From assembly GCA_008508345.1 (NCBI GenBank), contig QNGE01000101.1, positions 50,461 to 114,460 of the forward strand: DNA of 64,000 nt. The letters are read 5' to 3'. The stretch comes from Paragonimus westermani. Lineage: Eukaryota; Platyhelminthes; Trematoda; Plagiorchiida; Troglotrematidae. Shown here piece by piece: positions 13,908 through 25,385 of the stretch. The position numbers and the translations under genes are program-made. Numbering within the stretch: the first letter of the stretch is position 1; every line of letters begins with the position of its first letter. Under the pieces are notes generated by a model, which was given only the letters and a program-made list of their open reading frames with translations, searched no databases and was not told the DNA's origin.

Positions 13908-16900
13908 ATTGTGTTTTGTGTGAACTTCCCATCTGAAATCTGACCTATCAGATTCATTGTTATTGCCCTCTCCAGTTGAAGTTTAATTGAGTGCACATTG
14001 TTTGACCTGAAATTTCACTTGCTACTTGTGTGGCTCAGGCATCGTGTAAACGTCGGGTTGGGCAGAAGGAGATTCGGAAGACGAGTTTGTTTCTAGTGGA
14101 AAGTGGATTTGGATTAGCACAACGCCACGGGCAAGTTGTAGTACCCTGAGTTTCAAGCAGTTCAGGTGACTTTCCTCGGGAATGTTTTGATTGAACTGGC
14201 GTTGACAAAGGATCGAGTTCACGCGGGATTTGCTGTTGTTAGTACAATCTGCGTTGCATCTGAACTGACTTTTCTAATGTAAGTGGGTGTGAGACTGGTG
14301 TAGATAAGATGCGTGTGTCTGCTGTTGTTTATCCATCCACGCCACCCTGCGGACTGGACTTTGTCATCATTACGGTTAGCGCAAGCGAATCGTTTGTAAA
14401 TGTTGAGAGCCTCAGCAGAGGATCGCTGCTCGTGGGAAGGCAGACGTTTGTGAATCACTCGAGCTTGATCGAAATGTACTTTGTGATTTTCTGACGGTAA
14501 ATGTAGTGCGATGAGCGAATCCTTCCCCAGCTTCTGAAGTTCATATGCATTGCAAACTGTGTGGCTTCACTTGTACTGAATTTATTGCGACTAATTCACA
14601 AATTGTTCCTGGAGCTTCGCCATTAATTTGAATATAGTAAGTAGCACACCAGTGGAGTTAAAAATGATATTCATTGAGGCCAATTTTTCCGGTCCTTGAA
14701 ATCTAGTTATAGAGCTTCCATCATATGGGTTGTGAAAGTTGTCAGGATGTTGACACGCGTATGTAATATATTTAGTTTGGTCTGTTTTGCCTAGACACGA
14801 GAATGAGTGTTTTTATTAGTTGTTTGCACACTGTGATGGGTATAATTGCCAGCGAACTGCAATATCTTTTGTGATTGTTAATAAGGGACCGTGGTTCTGT
14901 TAACTACGTCGGTTGGTGCTCTTGGATGTGTTCAGATAATCACTGTGCTGTGCAGCCTATGTGGCCAGTGCAGTGAAAAAAACGAAATAGTAAACATGCT
15001 AAGGACCTGCTTGAGCAAACAAAAACTGTATTGACATTAGACCGAATACACAAGTAGGCTGTGGAATAGGTTTTTTAATTAATATGACACGCTACCTGAT
15101 TAGGTTTTCCGCGGTTGTCGGTTTTGCAACAAAACAAGACATAAGTATGTCCCTTGTCTACGTTGAGCGATATAGATATGCCCTTGCGTGTATTACACTT
15201 ACTAATGATGATGATCATTGGCCTGATAATTACTACCTGCATAAAAACCCATATAAATATGTTACACGTAGCCTGACCAGGAGCGAGTGTGTCGGTTATC
15301 CGCTCCTTCTAGGTTTTGTTGACTTTAAAAAATTAACATGAAATCTAATTAATTAATTTTTGCTGCACTGCGAACAGCGCAAGTCAAGTCCATTTTCGCG
15401 CTTCCATTTGCTCACTTATCGTTTGCCTATCTTTGATCAATATTGATGTGTTCAGGTTAATCCTTTCAGTCGTACATAGGAATTTATTCACAGCTGCTTC
15501 TGCCTCTCCTTGACGGCTTTCGTCTGAATTGATCGTAGAGATTACCCATTTCAATAATTTTATTTACTGAACTATTTAACGAATACCAGGCTTCCAGAGG
15601 CTTGCTTTATTGCGTTTCTTCTGTCATGTAATTGTGCAATGTCTATGTTAAAGTGTGCCAAGCTTGATCCTTATATGCGGAGATCAACAAAATTTGACCG
15701 TGTCCGTCGAAGGATAGTTCATACCCTTGTAGCCTTGCAGATAACTTTTGTCCAGTTCGCTTTCCACAACACTTTTACTCGGTTTTTGATAGGAACTCAT
15801 CATCCACGGACAAGTTTTATTTCGCTTTTGAAGGTGATTTCGTAGCAGTCGATTTATGCGCTATTTCGGTGCGATGGGGGTGTTCTTGTTCTGCGCAGCA
15901 TTCTGATCGGTTGCCTCCGGGAGAATTCAGGCTATCGTTGGACTGCTAAGAATTTGCTGAACATGTAGTTTTTCCGGAAAACTCTTTGACGGCAAGTTTT
16001 TCTTTGACCAATATGTCCACAAAAACAGATTACTATCTTTTTTAGTGCTTATGACAATCTTGTTACCCTTGAAAGTATTGTTGATTAACCAACGTACATC
16101 CTTTTGCTCCAAACTCTTGATATTTCATATATTCAGTAACATATCGTGTTTAGAATATTTGATTTAGTCTTCGAAAGTGCGACATTTTCCTGCTTTTACA
16201 GGGCATATATGAAGTCCCATTAGTGTTCCTTTCGGCTGTCAAAATAATTTGGCCGTTGAGTCTAAAGTATCTAGAAAGACAGTTTTGTGAAATTGCATGG
16301 AGCCTCCGATTTTGTTGGTCAACTTTGTTTGGATTGCTTCTTCAATAGACCTAGTTGTATTTCTTCAGTGAAATACAGGCCAACTGAGGAGAAAAGCGAC
16401 CTGGCTTTAATTATAAACATGGTTTAGCTGCCGTTTATTTTAGTGTCTCTCAGGCGTCCGGGATTTGTTGGGCGTTACTAATAGTAAGTTGTGACCAATC
16501 GATGAGGTGTCGTAATCGTTTATACAAAACTTGAATCAGATTTTATGTTGCAGTTTCCGGTGAGGAATCTGTTGGTTACATTGTGGCGCCGTCCTTGTGT
16601 ACATTAGATAGTGCGTGCAATTAAGAGGCACTTGCTAAATGTGGTTTAATAGTTTGGCATTACGTTTTACTTGTCTCACAAATGGTTTACAAGTTTTTCA
16701 ATTTATTGCTGATTTTTATTCATTGATTTCGTAGTTAGGTTGGCTAGGTAACGTTCAGTCCTATACGCTCAAACCCTCTCTCTTTCACCTATTTATGAAA
16801 TCACCTGGTTTGGTTTCAAAGCTTTAATGTTACTAACGTCTAATTCTCTTAACAGTCAAACACTCAGATCACCAGCCTTACTTTGTCAGAGCCCCATGAG

Positions 16901-19900
16901 CTCTCTGGTGATATCCTGATATTTTGGGTTTGTGCACAGTGTCTGCTTTTGCACTCTGTAACCGACGGTGCACTCATGAGATTAGGTTGTTCCAGAATGA
17001 CTGAAATGGGGGACCGAACGAGCGCCTCCAACATATACTGTGGCAGAGTTTAACCTATCTTACTAGCCAGCTCTCCGAAAGTTGTGATCTTCGAGAACAT
17101 TATGTACTCTAAAGTTACCTCATCCTCGGTGTGCTGTTACTAAAAAAGGTTAACTCTGCTCACTCATCTCACAAAGGTTCGGCAAACTAACCATCTTAAC
17201 TGTTCACTTACGACTGAAAGTGAGCTTTTGGAAGGAACGTGTTTCAAGAAAGTTTGGATTAACATACAGGGTAAACACAATATGTACAGAAATGGCCTAT
17301 TTGATCATTTTAAGACAGAGTGCAAACAATTGTTTACTTGGTACCCAGCCATCCAGCTTCAAGACGGTACATAATTCAGCATGATTGACAGGGGTATACT
17401 TTTATATGCTTGATAGCACCACCTAAGAACACTGTCAGAAGTTCACTGTCGGGGGTTCCCGGAGTGATTTGTAGCTCAACAGTATCCACTCTATCACCTA
17501 CTAAGAGACAAGCATATTAATCAGCAAAATGACAACAGTGAGAAATTGATAAACTGTGAGATAACGAGTACAACGTAAATGAACAGCAGATGTTCTAGGG
17601 TCATATGGATGAATCATTACACCGCACTCCTTGTCCATATTCTGATGGGCGGCCTGTGTTAAAATATTGGAGTGTCTGGAAAAAACGCAAGAAATATAGG
17701 AGTGCACTTTCGGAAGAAGCCGTATTTTCTAACCATGAATTCGTAACATACAACCGCTGTATCTCGAGGTGTGCAGGTACGTTTGTGTTCAGGATGTCCG
17801 TGAACTTTGATCAACTTTGTTGATTTGCTAAATGAACAACCCTTGTAAACGCCGTGTTGTTTACCTACAACAGCTGACATCATGGCCTGGATTAAGGAGG
17901 AAAATCCTGCGGTTGCGACTATCTGACAGCAGGGCTATTGAGGCTTTCTGGAGGCGTCTGAAGCCGTGGTGGTTGCTATCGAAGTTGATCATCTACTCGG
18001 CGTAGCTGTTGGTGTTGTGAACGCATTTCAGTGGATGGACTATATGATTCTGAAATCAGTGCGAATGGACCTTGCGATGCTGGATTTGCCCTCCGGAATG
18101 AGAACATTGATCGTTTAATCCGGCAGTCATGAGGCCAAGCGGAAAGTTAAAAGCGACATTTTCGTCCAAGCCGCATCATTGTCGACAGCGTTGTCAAGAG
18201 TTCCGCCAAGGTTGAAGCAAGATTTGAAGAAATTAAGCCCACTGAGCAGTTTACGAAGAAATTGCCTTTAACAGTGGAATGTTAACTTAAGACTGTTTCC
18301 GGTGTGTATCCTAAGAGTTTATAGGAGCATGTTGTTGCGGCTTTCAACTAAAGACCGAAAACTCTGTAGTAGACATCGACTTTAAAGCAAACTTACCAAG
18401 TGAACTAAGAAAACCTTGAATGACGATGGAAGAGCTGATTCAAGAATTAGGAGCCTTGCATTTGAGCAGGGTGATGAAAACTCACAGCGACCTATAGTGC
18501 AGTTGCGGAAGGTTTCTACACTGACAGATAACATGCCCGCCGGGCAAGGAAAAGTGGTACCTAAACACAAGTTTCGCTGTTTCCTTTGCAAATGAAATGA
18601 AGGTTGACAACAACGATTACTTATCAGTGTGCAAACAGTGTAAGCTCCTGGAGAGCACTTATCAATCAAATAAGTCCTCTACTCAACTGTATACAGTCAA
18701 CTAGTTTGGTATACCATGAGCAGTGGACGTAACGAGCTCATTCCCTGCAAACACTTGAGAAAGGTAGTAAAGTACAGTCATGATAAGGCGCTCTACTCAG
18801 TAAATTGCAGCGGACACTATATCTGGTCAACATGCAAGCAGTAAATGCAGTGGTGTTGTGAAAAAACATCGTTGCTGATCTTTGAACACTGCAGTTTACT
18901 GACCGATTATAGTAGTGTTTCAAAAAACGAAGCTTTTTGCAACCGTTTGAAGCTTTTGAGAATTAAGGAACTCCTCACAACACCAAACCGTATATTATCA
19001 ATTAGAATAAGGAAAGAAACTATCACAGATCCGAATAGCCGTTAGTTGCAGAAGACTTGATTAGTGAGGTAATATAACCATCGATCCTGTTGACCAACCG
19101 CTGTTTATCTGATGGCAAAGCCCGGAAATTACGGTTCAAAACAACGCATAGATAAGTTCTACACGTATCATTAGAAAAAAAATGGTTTTTGAAATGACCA
19201 GTGAATCAATGTGTGCAAAAGCGCGAAAGCGATCAGTCAATGTGATCTTGACGTTCGCACAGAAAGCCTCCAAGGCGCTGTCAACCTGACAGTCAGCTGG
19301 TCGATTTACTGCGTTTGAGTCCAGTTAGAAGGTTAAGTGTGGTAGCCGAGGAGGTCCTGTTGAAACCAGATCTGAATCTAGAATGTTGCTAGCTTAATGA
19401 AGACACTTGTGCAGTATTGGAAAGCCGTGATTCATCAAGTTTGCTCAAAAATGATCGAAATCAGCGCTAGAATGAGGGGAACCAGCTGCGTAAATTGTGT
19501 GGTACCCTGATTAACGTTATCACTGCAGGTCGTTGAGAAGACAAAGATAGTCTGGACGGTCATTAGTGTCTTGAATGAGGAGGAGTATAATGGGACTGAA
19601 CGACCACATAACATCACTTGTAATTATTCTGGCGGAAACGCATGGTGAAATTTTAAAATACTGAGGATAAAACAAGAAAATACACTGTGTGCACTACAAC
19701 AAGGAGTGGTAGTTTCCATACAAACACATGGCCTTTGAAACTGCGGCACCTTGGGATTATTTTGATGTGCGAGCGAGTGTTTGTGCTCTGTGTAGTGCTG
19801 ACGCCTCCTCTACCTTCACCTATTTGCTGAACAAGCAACCTTTCTTCATACTAGTCGTCTTGACTTAAAGCACAAGTTTCAAAATGTACTTACTGAATTC

Positions 19901-22199
19901 TTTGTTAAGGGCCACAGAAGATGGTGCTTCGCGCAAGTTTCACTTGCCTTTCTGATTGGATGTCTTCAGTCCACCTTCTCAGTCATTATGGGGGTCTCCG
20001 CTGCAATACTTTAATAAACATGATGTATATAGCTTCACCATGCGGTAGCATTGTTGATATCCTACATTCCGCACATGCAGTAGCCGAGGTAACAGACCTG
20101 TGAAGTTTATCGTGAGAGTAGAATCAAAACAAGGCAAGAACAGTATCTTGAAATCGGAGTTCAACAGTATTTGGGCGTTCTGCTAATTTCCAGGTGTTTA
20201 TTTTAGCTGATTGTTTGCTTCTCATGCCATCACTACTTCAGACACTTGTCGAACTCTTTCACGAAATCAAAGTTAACGTTGATAGTGTAAACATTAGTAC
20301 AGGTTGTGGTCATAACGCTGAACCACATACTTATGAGGCCGGCTGGACGGTTCAGCTGCAAATCTCGGCTGGTTAAGAAGTAACAATTATGAATGGGGAC
20401 ACTAACCTTTCCTGGCTCCGAAGTATTGATTCAAACAACCGTGGAACGAAAATATTGTCAGTTCCTTCATGCTGGTACCTGCTGCTGATCAGGAAAGAAT
20501 GGCGGGCTACAGCCGTATAGAAGGTAGCTAGGTTTACAGAACTAACACTAGTTTAACAGCACATAATAGTATGCATCGAGGTGAGCCAGAATGAGCGGTA
20601 GGTTCTCAGTCAGCGAGGGTTGCCAAATGATTCGGCTGCAAATGAAAGGTTTTCACCGAGGTGGTTCTATGCTAAATCAGAGAATATGCACATCCCGTTA
20701 GGCATGATCGTGACAAACTCCAACACATGGAAATTGCAGGATGCCTCTTATTTCAGGAGGCTAACATTTTTCTTAATATACGGATAATTGGAGACCTCAT
20801 CCAAATCAACCCATAAGCTTGAGAGAACAACGTGCAAACTGATTAATCCCGTATGTAAAACAGATGGCATCGAATTATAAAGGCCGTCTTCGTTAACAAA
20901 TATACAGAAAATATCAGATAGTGGAGTACCTGGGAAATAAAATGTGAATTAATCTCAATTGGGGTTGTGTATTATATGAATACAGTCTATGGCAGATTGG
21001 TAACATGCTTATTACATAAAATTAACCTAAGTTACCTCATTGTATGGCTAGTGAAGTAAAGGAACCTGGGGATTTAAAGTCTAAGGTCATCAGGGTCTTA
21101 AGTCGCACAGGCGGAAACCTCTCAGATGTCGGCGCCGGTGCACACCAGACAGAATGCAATACAGCACTGACAAGTAACACAAAAATGGCACTGACAGTCA
21201 TCCTTGCTCATCTCACCAACTGAAGAGCAGGCTATACACTAAAACGTAGCATACTGCATCTTAATATAAACCATTCAGTGTTCTAATACCTGTGAAATTA
21301 GGGTGCATTTTCTACGTTTCTCCAAGCCTGATAACGCAAGAAATTTCCGTCTAGGAAATCGTATATACATTTCCTGAAGACCACCACAAACACAACCACG
21401 CAGGCAGTAGTAAACAGATGACAACTTGAATCTAACCGTTCCTTTGATATGCCAACCATACACGAACATAAGAGAACCGGTGTCGGAGCCAAAGTTGCCA
21501 CGTAGAGTGTGAGAATGAACATCATGCCAAGATAAAGGCTGCACACAACGCTTGTGTGAGGGCATCCGGTTTGGCTAGCTAGAGAATCGATGAAGCCCCG
21601 TTCATCCACGGTCACTAAACAATTGGTCGAAATAAACTATCTGATCACCCTGGTCGACACGTCCAGGCTAATTTGTCGGGTCTGTGGGTCGCAAGCGAGG
21701 CAGGTCAAGGGTCCTCTACTACTCATCACAGAGGCCACTGCTATCCCTTTAAACTCATCCGCATTATACGCATGAAAATGTCTGATCAGATGCTGAAACC
21801 CTGTCGGCCACGCATCCAAGCTTCAGACGGTGTGCCGATTTTTTCACCAAATTTTACAACCCACTTGAATGCTGGTGCGTGACTAGACTTCTGGAGACTG
21901 ACCGAGCGTCACTGTTCAACACGGTCCATTACCTCAGTTGTGCACTGCTCTCCGAAAACCCACAAACCTACGTTTTACTTAGTTTGATGATGAACTCAAA
22001 ACAAGGTTATTTGATGCACCTTTTCCTCACATACAGACATTTGTGAGAAACAAAAATTGTGCTATCCATTCAGTTTAACGCAGAACTATGGTAACTGTAA
22101 GTGAAAGGTTAAAGTTCAGGAATATACTTTCATCCAGCAAGCCGAAAACATTCATAAGTTTGAAGATTGGCTGAAAATGGTGTACTGTGAAAGCGGTAG
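13908..22199. other. unassigned sequence
   Basis: No gene or element was recognised. A somewhat GC-richer patch at 17880-19450 and another at 21270-21900 have longer frames, including a 105-codon minus-strand frame at 21298-21615 with two hydrophobic segments. None has a motif I can name. The patches might be decayed element or exon sequence. Confidence 0.45.
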
Positions 22200-22315
22200 G
22201 TGAAGTACATGGGAGCAGAATATTTCGCAAACCTAACTGACATAAGTCCGATAAGATGTCATTGTTCTTAACTAGTGGACCGAAATTTACGACAGAGAAA
22301 GGCGGAGCACATACC

Positions 22316-22510
22316 CAAGTGGCTAGTGCAAACAATGTTTCAAGGCGGGTCAGCATATCAACACTCGAACAAAAATCCGGCGTCTTCGATCGCCAAGCAC
22401 CTAATCGCACAGNCAAGTGGCTAGTGCAAACAATGTTTCAAGGCGGGTCAGCATATCAACACTCGAACAAAAATCCGGCGTCTTCGATCGCCAAGCACCT
22501 AATCGCACAG
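22316..22510. other. assembly gap with exact 97-bp duplication
   Basis: Positions 22316-22412 and 22414-22510 are identical over 97 bases and are separated by a single N at 22413. An exact duplication joined by one placeholder base inside an otherwise decayed element is best explained by two contig ends with an unresolved overlap. The true sequence probably has one copy. Confidence 0.9.
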
Positions 22511-22737
22511 GGCATGTGGTTGACCCCGACACTTTGTTCACGAACCTAGAATGTTGGCGTTCTCCGAGGCAATGTTGATCAAGCGTCACGCATCGGCCCT
22601 TTTTTGCAAAAGGTACTGACTCAATCAATTTCGTTGCCGTGGCAGTGAAACCTCATTGAAACTAAGTAAAGTTCGTTCATTTCATTGTTTTGACGCCACG
22701 CGCTTAACCTATATAACCGATTGTTTTATGTAACTGA

Positions 22738-22766
22738 CTGATGAGAATAAATGAAATGCTTGCATC
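22738..22766 (+). ncRNA. hammerhead relic at PLE P1 3' end
   Basis: CTGATGA (22738-22744), an 8-nt helix II segment (22745-22752) and GAA (22753-22755) are followed by a perfect helix III hairpin, ATGC-TT-GCAT (22756-22765), and then the cleavage-site C (22766). The 8-nt helix II segment no longer pairs well, and helix I keeps only its first two pairs. It is therefore probably inactive. Confidence 0.6.
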
Positions 22767-24470
22767 TCTCTAATGTTAGAGATAAATTCGTCGATAAAAA
22801 ATTGTAAGTGTATATTTGAACTGGGTTTAACACTGAAGCATCTGTTTGGCAAGATATGGCGTTTAATTCTTCGGATAAATGTTTCTCAGCTAAGTGAACG
22901 TAAGACTTTTATATATCAGGTATTTAATTATGCGAAGAAATGTAGTAAACTTCAACAAGACGTTTAATTGACAATTGTTTAGAATGAACAAAAATTATAA
23001 ATGCTCGTATGGATCCACTTGCAATCGCATTGATATATTCATGCCAGTAGACGAAATGCCTCATCATGGTCATGAATGTCTATGGAATAAGCATTTGCTT
23101 GTCAAAAGTTACAACAGATCTTTTGCATCTAAAGCGAATTCTCTGATACGCACTTGAACAGTTGCGAATCATGTTGACTGCGCATTACCTATGAGAAGAT
23201 AATGTTCTGTGGTTCATTGACATTCACGCAGTAGGGTTCTTCAGGCGGTAAATAAAAAATGTGAAACGAAGGTGTGTGTGAATATCTAAGGACTACCTAC
23301 TTGCGTTCACCATGTCGACGAAGGTCGTCCCGTTGTAGAAGTAGTCGAAAAAGATACCGTTCTATTCGGCTGAGGTAGAACATAACTCATGCTCGTTACT
23401 TAATCAGAGTTAGCGACCAGATAATTAACAAGGCATTCGTTTGTAAATGTCAGTTAGATCGGTGATCGGTGTTACCTTCAAGTTAAAAGCACGGTCATTG
23501 ATGTCAGATGTATGTATGCCAGTTTTTACGTGGACACACCAGTTTACTGTTCCACATACACGAGGTGTTTGAACATGCGAGCAGGAAAAATTTTCACATT
23601 CCTGAATTCTAGTGACATTCAATTCATGCAAATACCAACAACAAAGCAAAGCTGAATAATGGAAGTCCGGCTGAACGAAAGCTGTTACAAGGTAACAGAA
23701 TTGGGAAGCTCGTTGTGGTATGAAAAAAGCACATTATTCACAAAGTTGTAAGTCTGTCATATTCACCTTAAATTGTATGCCAACTAATGATGTTTCGTTG
23801 CATTTGCAAAATAACTGTGTTTGCAATAACAATCATCGTCTGCTAAAGAACTTTTACATACAAATGGGGGTATGACTTGTATACCAGTACTTTATTGGTG
23901 CAATGTATTTGTAGTTTTAGAGTAGCATATGAGCCATCGGTAATTTAACTTATTTGTAACGTTTGGTCCACAGGATACGACACAGCCTCGAGACCTCTGT
24001 CTGTCACAAGACCACAAACGTACCAGCAATTCTTAGTCAGAAATCCTATCACCCTAAACGGTAGTATGGGAGCACAGCGAGGTCAATGCGTCATACAGTC
24101 TTGCACCTTTGTACAAATGTGGGTGGCAAGGAGGCAACACAAAAAAGGAAATGACTTGGTTGATGGATAGAGAATAGTCTGAAAGGTTCCTTTGTACAAC
24201 AGAGTTTAAAGACTGGCACTGAAAAAGGCAAGAGAACCGGAGAGCATTACTGCTATTTCATTCAAGAAGGAGTTGTCAGTAGCATCCGCAAGATATCAGC
24301 ACTGTTAAATCGCATAAAATCCCAGTGTTACTTAATAATTCATCAACTGTTCACAGAAATAATAATTGTGCATACAAAACAAAAGCATGGACCGCTCTCG
24401 TGTTTACGTGAATCTGATGATGAGAGAATTTTGAACTAGGGTAAATGAGCATCAAAGAAACCTCAAAATC
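22767..24470. other. unassigned sequence
   Basis: Nothing recognisable. Open frames are at most about 74 codons. Confidence 0.5.
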
Positions 24471-24850
24471 AAGTTGACAATCACTCATACTTGATCGCAG
24501 CTTTCGAATTCACATAGACTTTCCAGCCAGACTCTTTCGAATAGAAGCACTAGACTCGAGTTTCGCTCTCATTGGAACTCGTCAGTAGTGCATATCCTTG
24601 CCACGGCCGGGATTTGAACTCCGGCCATTCCAATCATGAGGCAACCGTGTTAACCACTGCGCCATTGACCTCACATTAGGCACGACCGAATCATCAAATC
24701 TGAACGCTCAACCACTCTCGCTTGTGAGCAATGATCAGGTTGCCCGATCGTCTCGAGAGGAGACACAGTTACTGCCTGTTAACTCCAATCGATAACCCCG
24801 CGATTAGGACTTCCGAGACAGGTCGAGATCACAGAACTCATTAAACCTGC
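24471..24850 (-). repeat. HHR-SINE copy A, nearly full length
   Basis: Minus-strand copy, joined at its head directly to the tail of copy B. It contains the head (about 24700-24850), a tRNA-like promoter with A box TGGCGCAGTGG (24654-24664) and B box AGTTCAAATCC (24610-24620) about 33 nt apart, the hammerhead (24547-24591), and a tail ending near 24471 about 30 bp short of the full tail. The layout matches the known schistosome Sm-alpha type of SINE-like repeat. No protein is encoded; mobility would depend on another element's reverse transcriptase. Confidence 0.92.
24547..24591 (-). ncRNA. hammerhead ribozyme, copy A, weakened helix II
   Basis: Core CTGACGA and GAA are intact. Helix I is 6 bp (GCACTA/TAGTGC), and helix III is the 8-nt palindrome ACTCGAGT (4 bp, no loop). 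The cleavage-site C is at 24553. Helix II is GTTCC/AGAGC around an AATG loop, with one G-U pair and a C-A mismatch at the loop end. It may retain some activity. Confidence 0.85.
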
Positions 24851-25092
24851 AAGGCGATATTTTAGATTACTGATGAGTAGTCGGGGATTTGGTTTATTTT
24901 CAAGTTGACCATCACTCACATTTGATCGCAGCGTTCGCATTCAGATAGACTTTCCAGCCAGCCTCTTTCGAAAAGAAGCACTAGACTCGAGTTTCGCTCT
25001 GATTAGAGCTCGTCAGTAGTGCATATCCTTGCCACGGCCGGGATTTAAACTATGGCCATTCCAATCGTGAGGCAAACGTGTTAACCACTGCG
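24851..25092 (-). repeat. HHR-SINE copy B, head-truncated, in tandem with A
   Basis: Minus-strand copy with a complete tail (24851-24977), intact hammerhead (24978-25022) and B-box region. It is cut inside the A box at 25092, where it meets copy C in inverted orientation. The B box is mutated (TTTAAAT in place of TTCAAAT). Its tail runs without a break into the head of copy A, so A and B are a head-to-tail dimer. Confidence 0.92.
24978..25022 (-). ncRNA. hammerhead ribozyme, copy B, intact core
   Basis: All conserved hammerhead elements are present in order on the minus strand: helix I GCACTA, CTGACGA, helix II GCTCT-AATC-AGAGC (5 bp), GAA, helix III ACTCGAGT (4-bp self-complementary, no loop), cleavage-site C (24984), and helix I return TAGTGC (6 bp). 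Total length is 45 nt, type I. In the schistosome and newt satellite ribozymes such a loopless short helix III makes single units weak and dimers active, which fits the tandem A-B arrangement. Confidence 0.93.
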
Positions 25093-25385
25093 AAAGTGGT
25101 TGAGCTTCCACATTTGATAAGTTGGTCGTGCATGATGTGAGGTCAACGGCGCAGTGGTCAACACGGTTGCCTCACGATTGGAATGATTGAAGGTCAAATC
25201 CTAGCCGTAGCAAGGATACGCACTACTGATGAGCTCTAATGAGAGCGAAACTCGAGTCTAGTGCTTCTTTTCGAAAGAGGCTGGCTGGAAAGTCTATGTG
25301 AATGCGAACGCTGCGATCAAATGTGAGTGATGGTCAACCTGAAAATAAACCAAATCCCGAACTATTCATCAGTAATCCTAAAATC
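25093..25385 (+). repeat. HHR-SINE copy C, inverted relative to B
   Basis: Plus-strand copy starting in the head (GTGGTTGAGC near 25097). It has A box CGGCGCAGTGG (25147-25157), B box GGTCAAATCCT (25192-25202), an intact hammerhead (25220-25264), and a tail ending near 25385. A TTTT run at 25266-25269, just after the cleavage site, could stop RNA polymerase III. With copy B it forms an inverted pair with arms near 200 bp and about 50 bp between. Confidence 0.92.
25220..25264 (+). ncRNA. hammerhead ribozyme, copy C, intact core
   Basis: Helix I GCACTA (25220-25225), CTGATGA (25226-25232), helix II GCTCT-AATG-AGAGC (25233-25246), GAA (25247-25249), palindromic helix III ACTCGAGT (25250-25257), cleavage-site C (25258), helix I return TAGTGC (25259-25264). 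Every core base and every pair of the three helices is present. This and copy B are the best self-cleaving RNA candidates in the window. Confidence 0.95.

Larger units (their letters stand above)
22200..22766 (+). mobile_element. Penelope-like element P1, GIY-YIG remnant
   Basis: A decayed 3' piece of a PLE coding region. Translating across frames gives EHIPKWL (about 22303-22323), then NPASSIAKHLIAQG, then a VVDPDTLF-like segment and a degraded LIKRHAS-like segment. This is the order found in PLE C-terminal GIY-YIG endonucleases (EHLPKW, SxIARHLxxTGH, AEAxAIxxxKPxLC). The upstream linker from about 22200 is weak. The reading is disrupted by stops and frame changes, and an exact 97-bp duplication around an N interrupts it. 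The non-coding end carries a hammerhead-like relic at 22738-22766. PLEs encode a reverse transcriptase plus GIY-YIG endonuclease and move by target-primed reverse transcription; this copy is dead. Confidence 0.8.

Noticed and set aside
17880..18700. Possible LTR-element gag with a zinc-knuckle-like cysteine pattern near 18570
   Set aside because: Spacing of Cys and His does not fit CCHC, and there are stops in every frame; no supporting domain nearby.
22256..22549. 97-codon frame across the N
   Set aside because: Created by the duplicated contig ends; the frame crosses an unknown base.
24864..24880. CTGATGAG in the HHR-SINE tail
   Set aside because: No GAAA follows at a suitable distance; the real ribozyme of the unit lies elsewhere.
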